DNA from: Pirellulaceae bacterium
GTDB taxonomy: Bacteria; Planctomycetota; Planctomycetia; Pirellulales; Pirellulaceae
DNA length: 48,756 bases
Direction of reading: 5' to 3'
Assembly: GCA_016784735.1 (NCBI GenBank)
Contig: JADHUC010000038.1
Coordinates: 1-48,756, forward strand
The translations under genes and the position numbers were made by a program. The notes below the pieces were generated by a model. That model was not told the DNA's origin. It worked only from the letters and a program-made list of their open reading frames with translations, and did no database searches. Positions 1 through 9,172 of the stretch are shown in pieces. The number at the start of each line of letters is the position of its first letter. Within the stretch, counting starts at the first letter, position 1.

Positions 1-2
1 GA

Positions 3-740
3 GTCAATGCTTACAGCCGCCACGAGGATTACACGAGCGGCGAACAGAATCGCTTCTTCGACATGCCCGCCCGCCGGGTGATCGATGGCGAACAGTGGCA
101 TATCCTGTCCTACCTGGGCAGCGGTTGGGGCAAGCCGGGGTGCGCGTACACCAAGCGTGAATTGCGAGAATACGTGTTCGACGTGCATCAGCGCGGAGGT
201 GTTGTATCGGTCGACGTCCTATTGTTCCGCGACGGGTCGCTGGACCGTTCTCAGATCGAGGTGTTGAAAGCCGTGCGGCAGAAACTGGAAACCGGTCAGC
301 CTCGACCGCCGGTCCCGCCAGGCAACTTGGCCTATCGCAAACAGGCCCAGTTACTCAGCCTGGACGGTTCGCACGAATTGTCGATCAACGCCGGCGTGCA
401 TTTTGCCCGACTGGGTGTGGACGGCCACCCAGACACCGTGGCTCTGGCAGGCGGCGAGTGGCCCTGGACGTACCAAGTGGATCTGGTCGACACACGCAAC
501 GTTCGGCGAATCAAGGTCACCTTCGGCAGCGGTTACGCGACGGAACTCGAACTGCGAGTCTCATTGGATGGGACGAGTTGGAAAACGGTCGCCCAGGCCA
601 GCGGCCTGCAGGGCAAGCCTTACGACGTCACGTTGGAACCAGTGCGTTCGCGCTACGTGCGCGTCTGCGGCCTGAAGCCCAACGGCTCGGAACAAGCGGG
701 CCGGCAAATGTCCATCGCAGAGCTGGAAGTGTACGACTGA
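3..740 (+). CDS. C-terminal part of an exported glycoside-hydrolase-like protein with a discoidin (F5/8C) domain
   Basis: The frame is already open at the left edge, so the N-terminus lies outside the window. The first ~95 visible residues resemble the end of an alpha-L-fucosidase (GH29-type) barrel. They contain a WHILSYLGSGWG stretch and a GGVVSVDVLLFRDG segment, which corresponds to the last barrel strand usually written GNLLLNVGP. Residues ~115-245 form an F5/8 type C beta-sandwich: a YQVDLVDTRNVRRIKV strand pair, then LRVSLDGTSWKTV, and a final RYVRVCGL...MSIAELEVYD. Such modules bind glycans and tether enzymes to polysaccharide. The discoidin call is firm. The GH29 assignment is an inference from a short tail and could be another TIM-barrel family. 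Confidence 0.6.
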   Translation, partial: VNAYSRHEDYTSGEQNRFFDMPARRVIDGEQWHILSYLGSGWGKPGCAYTKRELREYVFDVHQRGGVVSVDVLLFRDGSLDRSQIEVLKAVRQKLETGQPRPPVPPGNLAYRKQAQLLSLDGSHELSINAGVHFARLGVDGHPDTVALAGGEWPWTYQVDLVDTRNVRRIKVTFGSGYATELELRVSLDGTSWKTVAQASGLQGKPYDVTLEPVRSRYVRVCGLKPNGSEQAGRQMSIAELEVYD

Positions 741-771
741 GATACCCTGTTTGGTTTGAGTATTTCCTAAC

Positions 772-852
772 GCGGCCTGTGGCCGCAACCAAAGTAGTAG
801 GCACAGTCCGTGTGCCGTAACCGGCGGACGGCACACGGAGTGTGCCTGCTAC
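772..852. repeat. REP-like palindrome, family 1 (GTAGTAGGCACA type), copy 1
   Basis: A small hairpin (GCGGCC, 3-nt loop, GGCCGC at 772-786) is followed by two complementary arms at 794-818 and 828-852. The arms start GTAGTAGGCAC and end GTGCCTGCTAC. The same arms occur at 13361-13442, and a half copy is at 22347-22370. The spacer is a GC-rich ~9 nt. It lies downstream of the discoidin gene and could also act as a transcription-end hairpin, though no T-run follows. Confidence 0.8.
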
Positions 853-950
853 CTTACGCGAACCGTGCATGGAGCCCGCATGTTGCAGCCTGAGATTCCG
901 ACGCGGGGCCTCGTCGGCAACCCAGTTAGGACGGTCGTCTCGGTCCTTAT

Positions 951-1190
951 CTACACCTTGGCGCCGTGCCGGGCGGCGATGCACGCCGCCGTGATACCCG
1001 CCGGGCCGCCGCCGCAGACCAGTACGTCGGCTTCGGCCAGCACGGGCACCTTGCGCTCGGGAATGACGACGACACCCGGTAAGTTTTCGTTGGCGCCTCT
1101 TGCCTGAGCCGACTCAGCATTCGCCGCCCCCAGACCGCCCAACGTGCCGCCCGCTGCGCCAAGGATGAAATTGCGTCGGGTCGTTTCCAT
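951..1190 (-). pseudogene. Truncated Tat-exported FAD-dependent oxidoreductase (N-terminus only)
   Basis: The 79-residue product starts METTRRNFILG, a twin-arginine signal (RRNFI) with an Ala/Gly-rich core. It then shows a beta strand and the dinucleotide-binding loop VLVCGGGPAGITAACIAARHGAKV, where a stop follows at once. Intact family members (FAD-dependent oxidoreductases exported by Tat in Planctomycetota) run several hundred residues past this Rossmann motif. None of that is visible downstream in any frame before the palindrome at 772-852. AAAGG about 9 nt before the ATG gives a plausible ribosome site. I read it as the 5' remnant of a deleted gene. A short expressed peptide is possible but unlikely to bind FAD. 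Confidence 0.75.
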
Positions 1191-1271
1191 GAGGGGTTAC
1201 CTTTCATGCGAGTATGCGTGCTTGGCTCGTTTTCCTTTTGAGTTCATCGAGGTTCCTTGATTGCGCGACCG

Positions 1272-4200
1272 TTACAGATCCCATTTGCTCATCAAGTAAG
1301 TCCGCACATGGTTCATTTCTTGCGCCGTCAAGAGGCGACTGTAAACCAGGATTTCTCCGATGTCGCCGGTGAAATAGGTTTGGTAGTTGGGTGAGAAACA
1401 ACCGACGCGTACCACTTTGGCCCCACGATCCTTGAACATCGCCACGGTTTGCCGCGGACCGCCGGTTTCCATGCCGGGCACGGTGAGGCAAAGACCGACC
1501 TGGTAATCGTATCCCTGGCCGTCGCTGGCGGTGAAAATCCGAGGGTCATGGTTCCGGGGATCGCCCGGCGTGGGATTGCTGATCACGGCAAAGATAGTGG
1601 CCGAGATCGGACTGTCGGCCAAATCCGGCAGTTCCAAGCGAGTCGCGTTCCGCTCGTGGAATTGTAGAGAAGGCTTGCCGTTCAACCCGGTCGTCGCGTA
1701 ACGCGGTCGATGCGCTGGCTGATCCTGCCGCGCATGGTGGCTCCCACCACTCTTGTCTTTCCACAATGAGACGCCGCCGTCAGCGTCCCTGGTGACGGAG
1801 TCCGCGTCCGATGCGTCCAGCCACACGGCAAGGCCGTCCGTCGGGACCGTGAAGGTCTTGGTGAATTCGGCTGGAAATATCAGCATACCGCCCAAAGCCA
1901 ACTGACGGATGCTTCCCCCTGTTCCACTCCAGTATAGCCATGAGTCTTCACCCGGGCGCACGCCTAAATTGAACCGCACCTGCGGCGCGGCGATTGGCGT
2001 AAAGCCGGCAGCGGCGAAGGGAATCCGCCATTCGCAGGACCAACCGTCCGCATCGATACGCGTGCGATAGGTCACAGCTTCGTGCAGCTTCGTCAGGAAA
2101 GCGGCCGATACGCCTTCAGTTTCGGCACAAACAAGATGGCCGTCGGTGAAGCCTCGCAAGTTCAGCATCGGCGCCGCCGTAGCCGATTCGGGCTGAATGG
2201 CAAGTTCCATGCCGGCAGTCTGTCCCCACAGGCGCGAGCTTTCTCGCAATACAGACGTATCGTCGGCGGGGTGCCGGGCCGCAATGTACATCGCCTGGTC
2301 ATCATAGGCGACCCAGGCACGGCTGGCCGGCAGCGGGCTGACCGCTCCGTCCATGTTTTCGCGCAACTGCAGGATGCGGGGGCTGTCGGTCCATTCTGAA
2401 AGCTGCCCATCAATCGACGGTGGGTGCTGCAAACGAATCGCGGCATGCAAGGGTGGCGCGGCCCGCTTTTCAGCCTGTCTCCTGACGTACTCGTCATTGG
2501 GCCGGAAGCACGGCCGATGGGTAGGCTGCGGCAGGAGCCAACCACCGGCTGCGTCCTGCAGTGGTGGGACACCCCATCCGGATTCGTCGAGCGATGCGAC
2601 TCCTTTCTCCAGGCTCAGCCAGTCGATCATACCAATTGGCCCATCCAGCGCGGAACGTACGACCAGGAACAGCGGTTGCGTTCCCGATACGGGCTCCAGC
2701 GTGGCCACGAACTCGCGTAGGCGATCCGAGCCGCCAGTGACCCGCGGGTAAAACATGCCGATCTTGGGGCCGTCCTTGCTCCCGGCGCGCAATTCCAGCT
2801 TTACCTCGTTCTTCTGCAGCGGTAGCTCGCCGCGAGATTGCTCGAAACGCAAGTACTCGAAATTAACGGCGGGCTTGGCGCCGTCCGTCCGAAAGACCAG
2901 AAACACATCGTGCGTACCGGTGGCCGTCAACGAGATTCCGCCAACGGCTTCGTCGTAGATTTGCACATGATTGCCGCGATAGCGGTCCGTCTGTGTCAGG
3001 TTCACTTGTCCGACCAAGGGTCCGTCCGGACGATCCAGATGCACTTCCAACCGCCACGGAGCGGCGCTGTCATTGCCGTATACCGCGCGGAAGCGATGGT
3101 AGCCCTCGCCAAGCGGCACTTGATTGAACCGCACCCACGTGTTGTCTTGAATGTTGTAAAGAAAGGTCCATTGCTTGCGGAGCTTGTCCTGGATGCCATC
3201 GTTGTATTCAGCTTCCAGCACCAGCGGATCGGTGGCTTTCTGGTGACGCGGGGTGACGCGGGCGGATCTGTCGGTATTCATTGCCTGCTGGCCGCTGGCC
3301 AGACGCAGGACGGCGGACTGCCAGCCCTGGTTGAAATCCACCGCATCGAAAGCGAACCAATCCCCATCTTTCACCCCGGAGACACCGGCGGGCGTTCTTG
3401 CCTCGCCAGCGGATTGGGAATCGCATTGTTCCACTTCCAGCCGCTGCCGGACCAACTGAGGCCAATGGGGCAAGTCGGGCGGACACTGGAAATCATGGCC
3501 GAACCGGAACGGCCGGCCCTCGGGAAAATCCTCCGGCTTCAGGCTGCCGCTGTCGCGCAGAAATTCCTGATGAAACACGTTGTCGCGCTCGCGAATGCCC
3601 ACACAGCAGGTGTTGAACCACATGCCGCGCTGATGCGAACCGGGCGATGCCCACAGCAGGTTGTGATGCAGGTCCACGTGGCAGGTACCCGCGTCCAGGT
3701 ACACGAGGCCTAGCTTGTTGATGCGCATCCCGAAGATGTCGTAACAATCGTGCAGCACGTTGTAGAGAAACTGCGAATGCTGGCCATGCAGCGTGCCGCC
3801 GCTGCAGTAATAGCCGGACAGAAAACCGGCGTCCCGGGTTTGGAGCATGCCGTTGTACAAGTGATTGTGGGCCAACAGCGTGGCGGCGTAATCCATCGAC
3901 CCGCGATCGCGAGACGCCTTGTTGGTGCCGTTGCCGTTGATATTGAAGAAGTGACGGCCGGCGTTCCGCATCGTGTTGAAGGTGATCACATGCCCGCCGA
4001 CCAGCATATTTTCGTAGTTGGCGAAGTCGCTCACCGCGTCGGTGATGGCGTTCAAGTAATGGGCGGTATAGCTGACCTCGTCGATCAGGCAGTTGTGAAT
4101 CGTGTGGTGATACCCGCGCAGATGGAAGCCGGTGCCGGCACTGCAGCGGACGCTGCAATTCAAGAACGCATTGTCGTGCCCGCCCACAAAGATGCCCGTC

Positions 4201-5258
4201 TCACCGGACTTGATCGTGTCCCGTCCGCGTTCGATCTGGCCGATTCCGTAGTGCCGGAGGTAATGCGCGATGTAGGAGAAGTGGCAGTCGTCGAAGATGC
4301 AGAAACTCGCATCCTCAAGCAGCGCCGACGCCGCCAGGACGTACAAGCCCTCGATGCGGATATGCTCGCGGCCACTGAGGTCAAATGCAAGCTGACGGCG
4401 CTTGGCCCGAATGCCCGCAGGCTCGCGTCCGTCGCGGGGAATCAAATACAGCTCGCCGTGCTGCCAATGCCACTCGCCGGGTTGATCCAGCGCGTTCATG
4501 TGGCCGACGATCATCCCGCGGCCTTCCTCGTACTCGTGCGAGTACTTGCCGCCGTAGGCCGAGCCGAACCACCAACCCTGAGTGCGATCGCCCACCAGGA
4601 TCTCGCCCGATGTTGAACTTTCAATGACGCCCGTCTGCGCGCACCAGCCCTCGAAATGCACGCCATAGTACAGGGCTCCCGTCCAGTAATCATCCGGCTG
4701 GCCTTCCAGCAGCTTGCTCATGATCCGCCCCGGTTGATCGGCCCGTGTCTCCTGGGGAATCGAGAACTCGCCGAAGGTCGGCCACAGCGGCGACAAGTCG
4801 GAAACGTACATCTCCAAGCCGGGAGCCGGGGTGTTCGGATAGCGTGCCTCGATCATCACCTCGTCGCCGACAAAGACCTGGTTGCGTCCCAACCCCAGTG
4901 TCCAGTCCATTGCCGCTTTCCAAATGTTGTCGCCGTGCCGCGTCCAGCCCGCGACCTGATCGCAGCCGCTGACGATCACCTGTTCGCCGTGGTACGGCTT
5001 CAGCGTGATAGGCCTTCCGTCCGCACCGCTGCGCGGGAACGTCACCGTCTCGCGATAAACGCCACCTCGCATCAGCAGCGTGTCACCCGGCTGAAGTTGA
5101 TTCACCGCCGCCTGCAGCGTCGCAAACGGCTCGGCTTGCGTGCCCGGATTGACGTCATTACCGCTGGGTGCGACGTAGAAATCGCTAGCGTCGGCGGTGG
5201 CAGAAGTGAACGCCAAAACGCTGACGAGGACCAAGGAGAGCGTTGATTTGATCGCCAC
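1272..5258 (-). CDS. Large exported right-handed beta-helix protein with CBM6-, CBM9- and LamG-like modules
   Basis: I chose the GTG at 5258 because AAGGAG sits 5 nt upstream and the signal peptide AIKSTLSLVLVSVLAFTSATADA then starts at once. An in-frame GTG at 5282 would add eight residues. The 1328-residue protein begins with a DUF1565-like entry (DFYVAPSGNDVNPGTQAEPF) and the parallel beta-helix core to ~600. A CBM6-like sandwich follows at ~670-805 (WVRFNQVPLGEGYHRFRAVY, GTHDVFLVF, FEYLRFE), with a shorter relative to ~890. A CBM9-like domain spans ~945-1135 (PPSIDGQLSEW, WSCEWRIPFAAAGF) and a LamG/concanavalin-like domain ends the protein. Beta-helices of this type are often polysaccharide lyases or hydrolases. 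No catalytic set could be assigned, so substrate and reaction stay open. The GH36 gene upstream on the same strand suggests a shared polysaccharide substrate. Confidence 0.85.
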   Translation of the reverse strand: MAIKSTLSLVLVSVLAFTSATADASDFYVAPSGNDVNPGTQAEPFATLQAAVNQLQPGDTLLMRGGVYRETVTFPRSGADGRPITLKPYHGEQVIVSGCDQVAGWTRHGDNIWKAAMDWTLGLGRNQVFVGDEVMIEARYPNTPAPGLEMYVSDLSPLWPTFGEFSIPQETRADQPGRIMSKLLEGQPDDYWTGALYYGVHFEGWCAQTGVIESSTSGEILVGDRTQGWWFGSAYGGKYSHEYEEGRGMIVGHMNALDQPGEWHWQHGELYLIPRDGREPAGIRAKRRQLAFDLSGREHIRIEGLYVLAASALLEDASFCIFDDCHFSYIAHYLRHYGIGQIERGRDTIKSGETGIFVGGHDNAFLNCSVRCSAGTGFHLRGYHHTIHNCLIDEVSYTAHYLNAITDAVSDFANYENMLVGGHVITFNTMRNAGRHFFNINGNGTNKASRDRGSMDYAATLLAHNHLYNGMLQTRDAGFLSGYYCSGGTLHGQHSQFLYNVLHDCYDIFGMRINKLGLVYLDAGTCHVDLHHNLLWASPGSHQRGMWFNTCCVGIRERDNVFHQEFLRDSGSLKPEDFPEGRPFRFGHDFQCPPDLPHWPQLVRQRLEVEQCDSQSAGEARTPAGVSGVKDGDWFAFDAVDFNQGWQSAVLRLASGQQAMNTDRSARVTPRHQKATDPLVLEAEYNDGIQDKLRKQWTFLYNIQDNTWVRFNQVPLGEGYHRFRAVYGNDSAAPWRLEVHLDRPDGPLVGQVNLTQTDRYRGNHVQIYDEAVGGISLTATGTHDVFLVFRTDGAKPAVNFEYLRFEQSRGELPLQKNEVKLELRAGSKDGPKIGMFYPRVTGGSDRLREFVATLEPVSGTQPLFLVVRSALDGPIGMIDWLSLEKGVASLDESGWGVPPLQDAAGGWLLPQPTHRPCFRPNDEYVRRQAEKRAAPPLHAAIRLQHPPSIDGQLSEWTDSPRILQLRENMDGAVSPLPASRAWVAYDDQAMYIAARHPADDTSVLRESSRLWGQTAGMELAIQPESATAAPMLNLRGFTDGHLVCAETEGVSAAFLTKLHEAVTYRTRIDADGWSCEWRIPFAAAGFTPIAAPQVRFNLGVRPGEDSWLYWSGTGGSIRQLALGGMLIFPAEFTKTFTVPTDGLAVWLDASDADSVTRDADGGVSLWKDKSGGSHHARQDQPAHRPRYATTGLNGKPSLQFHERNATRLELPDLADSPISATIFAVISNPTPGDPRNHDPRIFTASDGQGYDYQVGLCLTVPGMETGGPRQTVAMFKDRGAKVVRVGCFSPNYQTYFTGDIGEILVYSRLLTAQEMNHVRTYLMSKWDL

Positions 5259-5333
5259 GAGTACTCCTTCAGGTTTACGCACAGATGTTCGATGCTATTG
5301 TAGCTCAACTCACGAGTGAAAATGATACGGGGC

Positions 5334-7268
5334 CTACGGACAGGAGGTGTAATGCAGGACCACGGCTCGGATGACACCATCGGCGAGGATCTCGATTCCG
5401 GCGTTGCTGAGTTCAGCGCCGCTGCGTTTCGCAGACGCTGCCGGATCATCCCAGTCCGTAATGGTGTATCGCTTGTTTGGATCGAGGCCGTGCAGCTTCA
5501 GCGTGTGAATGCCCCGCGGTGTTCGCTCGCCGCAGAAGGCTTGCACGATGCCTTCGCTTTTTGCAGGGTCGTGAAACTGAAAGGCGAGCCATTTTTCAGG
5601 ATTGTCGCTCCATTCGGTCAACGGATAATAGTCCGTCGCGAAGAGTGGGCGCACTTTGAGATAGCGGTCCAAGTGCTTGCGAATCGTTGCCACAGCTTTG
5701 GGATCTCGGAAGTTCACGGCGAAAGAAGCGCATGCACCCATGCCGCTGCGCAGCGCCACGTCGTCTGTGGTACGAGCCCCAAGTCCGTGCAACGGCAGCC
5801 AGTGGGAAAGACCGTGCGTCATCGCCTGCACGTTGCGGGGGAATGACTTCGCATCCCAACAACTGTCGCTGCGCCACAAGACGACGCAGCGGCGCATCAT
5901 CTCGAAGTCCAGCCGCCGACCGCCGCTGGCGCAGTTGTCGAGGATCAGGCCGGGATGCCGCCGCGCGAGTTCATCCAGGAAATCGTAGAGGCCGTTGATG
6001 TAGCGCACCTCGCGCAGGCCGACTTCATCGGGCGGTTCACCGGTGTGCCAAAAGAACGCCGGGTATTGATTGAAGTCCTGGCGATACACCGAGATGCCCG
6101 CCTCGCGAATGTGTTGCGAAATGCTGTCCAGCGCCCACCGGCGAGCTTCGGCGTTGCCGAGATCGAGCAGACGGAACCCATCTTTCTCCATGTAGCGCAA
6201 TTCGTTGGGCGTGCCGCTCGGCGCGAGCAGCCAAGCCGGGCGCTCGCGGTCCAGCCGGGTGCCGCGCATGGCCCGCTCCGGCTCGAACCACACCAGCAGT
6301 CGCATGTCTGACTTGCTCACAGCCGTCCCCACCGGTCCCAAGCCGTGAGGGAAGCGATCCGGGTCGGCATTTGGATTCCCTTGCCCGCGAGGGAAGCCAC
6401 CTTCATTCCATCCGGCATCCAGCCAAAACGTGTCCAGCGGCAGCTTCAGCGCCGCGATGTGAGCGGCCAACGCGGTGAGTTTCTCCTCGGTGGTGGCGTT
6501 GAAGGCGAACATACCATGGACGCTCGCGGCCACCGGCATCAAGTCCATAGACGCATGGTTCTTCGGCGTGAAGTGCCGCAGCATCAGGCGGCGAAACTGG
6601 TTCTGCCCATCGAGCCACGCGCCGCGATAGCCCATCACCAGCACCGATGGCAAACGCACCTGCCCGCGGCCCTGGAGTTTGAAACGAGATCGCTTCAGCC
6701 CCGCCGTGACCCGCACTTGGCCATCGTTCAGGGTTTCAAAGGACGCCCGCCAATCTCCCGACCAGCCGACGGCAACAACGAGTCCGCCGCCTTCGGTCGC
6801 GAGATTGAAGTAAGGCATCACGCCGTCCGATGAACGTCCGCCAAACGACTCCAACGTGAACGGCTTGCCGGCCGACAATATTTCCACCCGCGGCTGAAAG
6901 TCCGTGGCGTCGGCACGGCTGCCCTTGCTCCAATGCAGCGTCTCGCTTCTCTGAGACGGAAACTGCACTACGAAATCGGCGGACTTCACGTCTTCGTACA
7001 GAGGTGCTTCTCCCACCGCCGGAGCCTGCAACCGCACCTGCCACTCGATGGCGTTCTCCCCAGAATAGTCTCGTCTTTCAAAGGTCAGGCCGGGATGTGT
7101 GGCAGGCCCCGGCATCTGGCGCAGGTCGCCAATGCGAAAGTCGGGAGAGAGCACCATTTCGACAGGGTGACGGTCACCGTGCGGCTCACGACCATTGTCT
7201 TCAGTTCCGTCGGCCGACGAGTTCACGCACAGCACGGCGAACAAGATGAAGGGACGGATGGATTTCAC
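5334..7268 (-). CDS. Exported alpha-galactosidase, glycoside hydrolase family 36
   Basis: The 644-residue protein has a signal peptide (MKSIRPFILFAVLCVNSSA) and an N-terminal beta-sandwich to ~240. The GH36/GH-D barrel follows with its signature blocks: FWLDAGW at 281-287, LLVWFEPERAM at 324-334, the nucleophile motif YRQDFN (Asp398), DNCASGGRRLD at 444-454 and the acid/base motif LWRSD (Asp468). All expected catalytic and substrate-binding residues are present. It should release terminal alpha-1,6 or alpha-1,3 galactose from oligosaccharides or pectic and galactomannan side chains in the periplasm or outside the cell. The start is GTG with AAGGA about 9 nt upstream. It lies 75 bp upstream of the beta-helix gene on the same strand, so the two may be co-transcribed. 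It is divergent from the propeller gene at 7491 across a 222-bp gap that must hold both promoters. Confidence 0.93.
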   Translation of the reverse strand: MKSIRPFILFAVLCVNSSADGTEDNGREPHGDRHPVEMVLSPDFRIGDLRQMPGPATHPGLTFERRDYSGENAIEWQVRLQAPAVGEAPLYEDVKSADFVVQFPSQRSETLHWSKGSRADATDFQPRVEILSAGKPFTLESFGGRSSDGVMPYFNLATEGGGLVVAVGWSGDWRASFETLNDGQVRVTAGLKRSRFKLQGRGQVRLPSVLVMGYRGAWLDGQNQFRRLMLRHFTPKNHASMDLMPVAASVHGMFAFNATTEEKLTALAAHIAALKLPLDTFWLDAGWNEGGFPRGQGNPNADPDRFPHGLGPVGTAVSKSDMRLLVWFEPERAMRGTRLDRERPAWLLAPSGTPNELRYMEKDGFRLLDLGNAEARRWALDSISQHIREAGISVYRQDFNQYPAFFWHTGEPPDEVGLREVRYINGLYDFLDELARRHPGLILDNCASGGRRLDFEMMRRCVVLWRSDSCWDAKSFPRNVQAMTHGLSHWLPLHGLGARTTDDVALRSGMGACASFAVNFRDPKAVATIRKHLDRYLKVRPLFATDYYPLTEWSDNPEKWLAFQFHDPAKSEGIVQAFCGERTPRGIHTLKLHGLDPNKRYTITDWDDPAASAKRSGAELSNAGIEILADGVIRAVVLHYTSCP

Positions 7269-7490
7269 GGTGGGAGATCCTTGTTTGCGACACCCTGGCT
7301 GCCGGGGTGAAATAGATTGTTGGAGAAGTGACTTGATAACTTACGACGCGTCACCCATTTTCTTTTTCGGAAGGGTTACAATGTAGCCGGTCGACTCAGA
7401 AGATCCTATTAGAGTAGCAGTCACATGCCAAACTGGATGACCCTGCCCGACTTGAAATGACACCGGGTCCGCGGGAAGGAAACAGATCGA

Positions 7491-8729
7491 ATGTCGAGCC
7501 ACATCAGGCCACTGCACCATCAGGACCACGACGCGTTACGACACTCCTCGTTGCTGCTTTTGGCGTTCCTGTACGTGATGCCGCTCGGGGTCGTCAGGGG
7601 AGTTGAGAACGAGGACAAGCCCCCGTACCTGATCGGCTACACGGAAGGGCGCAACGACCTCCCGGATGGTCAATTCGCGAATTGGGTGACGAACCGCGCC
7701 TGCGTCGTCCGGGCGGATGGGACCGGGCGGCGTGTGCTGGCCGAAGACTTGACGAAGAAGCCCTACTCATGGACCCAGTTTGCCGGATGGTCACCCGACG
7801 GCAAGCAGGCAGTGATCCTGAGTCTCTGGGAAAGCCCCGAGAACGCGGCGTGGGAGCGTGCGCACAAGACCTTCCGCATGACCGAAGGCTGGCTTGTGGA
7901 TAGCTGCCTGCTCGACCTGGGCACCGTCACGATCTCGAATCTCACTGCGGTCGATCGCGTCAGCATCTACAATACGGGGTTGTTCTTCCTGCCGGACGGA
8001 AGCGGCTACGGCTTCACGCCGCTGATCAACGGCGTTTCAAAACCCTACATCATGGACCGCGACGGCCGCAACAAGCGGGACGTGTCCGGACAAGGGGGCG
8101 GTTTTGCCTATGGCTACACCGCATCGCCCGACGGAAAGCGTATCAGCTACCACGAAAACTATCAGGTTTACGTTTCCAACGTGGACGGCAGCGACAAGCG
8201 CCGGATCGAAACCGGAAATCCATTCAACTTCGTTCCGCTCTGGTCACCCGACGGCGAGTGGCTGCTGTTCGTTTCCGGCGAGCATTACAACTGCCATCCG
8301 CATATCGTGAAGAAGGACGGAACCGGGCTGAAGAAGCTGGCAGACCGAGGCGGCTATCGGGGCGTCGTGGAACGATTGAAGTATCCCGACTTTCACAGCG
8401 AGAGCAGCGATCTGCCCGTCTGGGCGGCCGACGGCAAAGCCGCTTACTACACCGCCAGGGTGGGCGAGAGCATCGAACTGATGCGCGTCACGCTCGATGG
8501 CACGGTCGAGCAACTCACAAGATCTCGCCCCGGCGTTCGGCACTACCACCCGAGTCCGTCCCCCGACGGCCAGTGGATTCTGTTCGGTTCCGACCGCAGC
8601 GACGTCATGCAACTCTACGTCGCCCGATCCGACGGCGCCGACGCCCAGCCCGTCACCAGCGTTCCCGAAGGATCGTGCGCCATGCACGGCCATTGGCAAC
8701 CCGTGGCACAGGCGAAGGAGAAACCATGA
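7491..8729 (+). CDS. Exported TolB/PD40-type beta-propeller protein
   Basis: The 412-residue protein has a hydrophobic export segment at ~20-36 after a His-rich n-region. Repeated PD40 blades follow: FAGWSPDGKQAVILS, TASPDGKRISYHE, PLWSPDGEWLLFVSG, PVWAADGKAAYYTA and PSPSPDGQWILFGSD. Each is preceded by a VxxDGxxxR strand such as VVRADGTGRRVL or VSNVDGSDKRRI. This is the WD40-like TolB repeat. In Planctomycetota such proteins are common exported proteins of unknown function, and the scaffold fits binding better than catalysis. GGAAGG lies before the ATG. It stands alone between the divergent GH36 gene and a decayed gene. I cannot name a ligand. Confidence 0.85.
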   Translation: MSSHIRPLHHQDHDALRHSSLLLLAFLYVMPLGVVRGVENEDKPPYLIGYTEGRNDLPDGQFANWVTNRACVVRADGTGRRVLAEDLTKKPYSWTQFAGWSPDGKQAVILSLWESPENAAWERAHKTFRMTEGWLVDSCLLDLGTVTISNLTAVDRVSIYNTGLFFLPDGSGYGFTPLINGVSKPYIMDRDGRNKRDVSGQGGGFAYGYTASPDGKRISYHENYQVYVSNVDGSDKRRIETGNPFNFVPLWSPDGEWLLFVSGEHYNCHPHIVKKDGTGLKKLADRGGYRGVVERLKYPDFHSESSDLPVWAADGKAAYYTARVGESIELMRVTLDGTVEQLTRSRPGVRHYHPSPSPDGQWILFGSDRSDVMQLYVARSDGADAQPVTSVPEGSCAMHGHWQPVAQAKEKP

Positions 8730-8769
8730 CACGAGCGTGATCCACCATTCATCACCTACGTTTGGAGCC

Positions 8770-9108
8770 TCATCCTGTGTACGAGACCAAAAAGGCACTG
8801 GTCGAACCGATCGGATCGCCCGCCGCCCAATAAGAAATGGCGGGCGCGTATGCCAGAGTGGGCACGGCTGCCTGACCGGACGAACCTGGTCGGAACGCGA
8901 TGCAGCGAGTTTCGCGGATCCCAGCCCCGTGGCCCGCGATCACCAGGTCTGGCGCCACGACCGGTGAAATCACGGCCCGATCCAAGAAAGACTGTCCGAA
9001 TTCCCAGGTGACCTCCCCCGTGGCCGGATCGACTGCCATAATGTCGTGGGCGGTGTTGGAGAAGATCAACTCCGGACGGCCGGATGCGATCCGCATCTTC
9101 TCAGGAGA
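8770..9108 (-). pseudogene. Relic of a PQQ-like beta-propeller repeat protein
   Basis: The minus strand reads RPELIFSNTAHDIMAVDP then ATGEVTWEFGQ and SPVVAPDLVIAGHGAG. This is a textbook PQQ_2/BamB-type blade with its AxDxxTGxxxW motif. The reading frame then degenerates: recognisable continuation of the next blade (STSAFLV) appears only after apparent frame loss, and a stop comes at 8770. Upstream of 9108 there is no start, signal peptide or earlier blade. Intact proteins of this type have about 400 residues, so only about a quarter remains. The nitroreductase-like gene begins 65 bp further on, in the opposite direction. Confidence 0.75.
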
Positions 9109-9172
9109 GGACCGGCAAGCGTGAAACAGGCCCAGTGACCAAACGGTCAGCTTTGATAAAGGACTAGCCACA

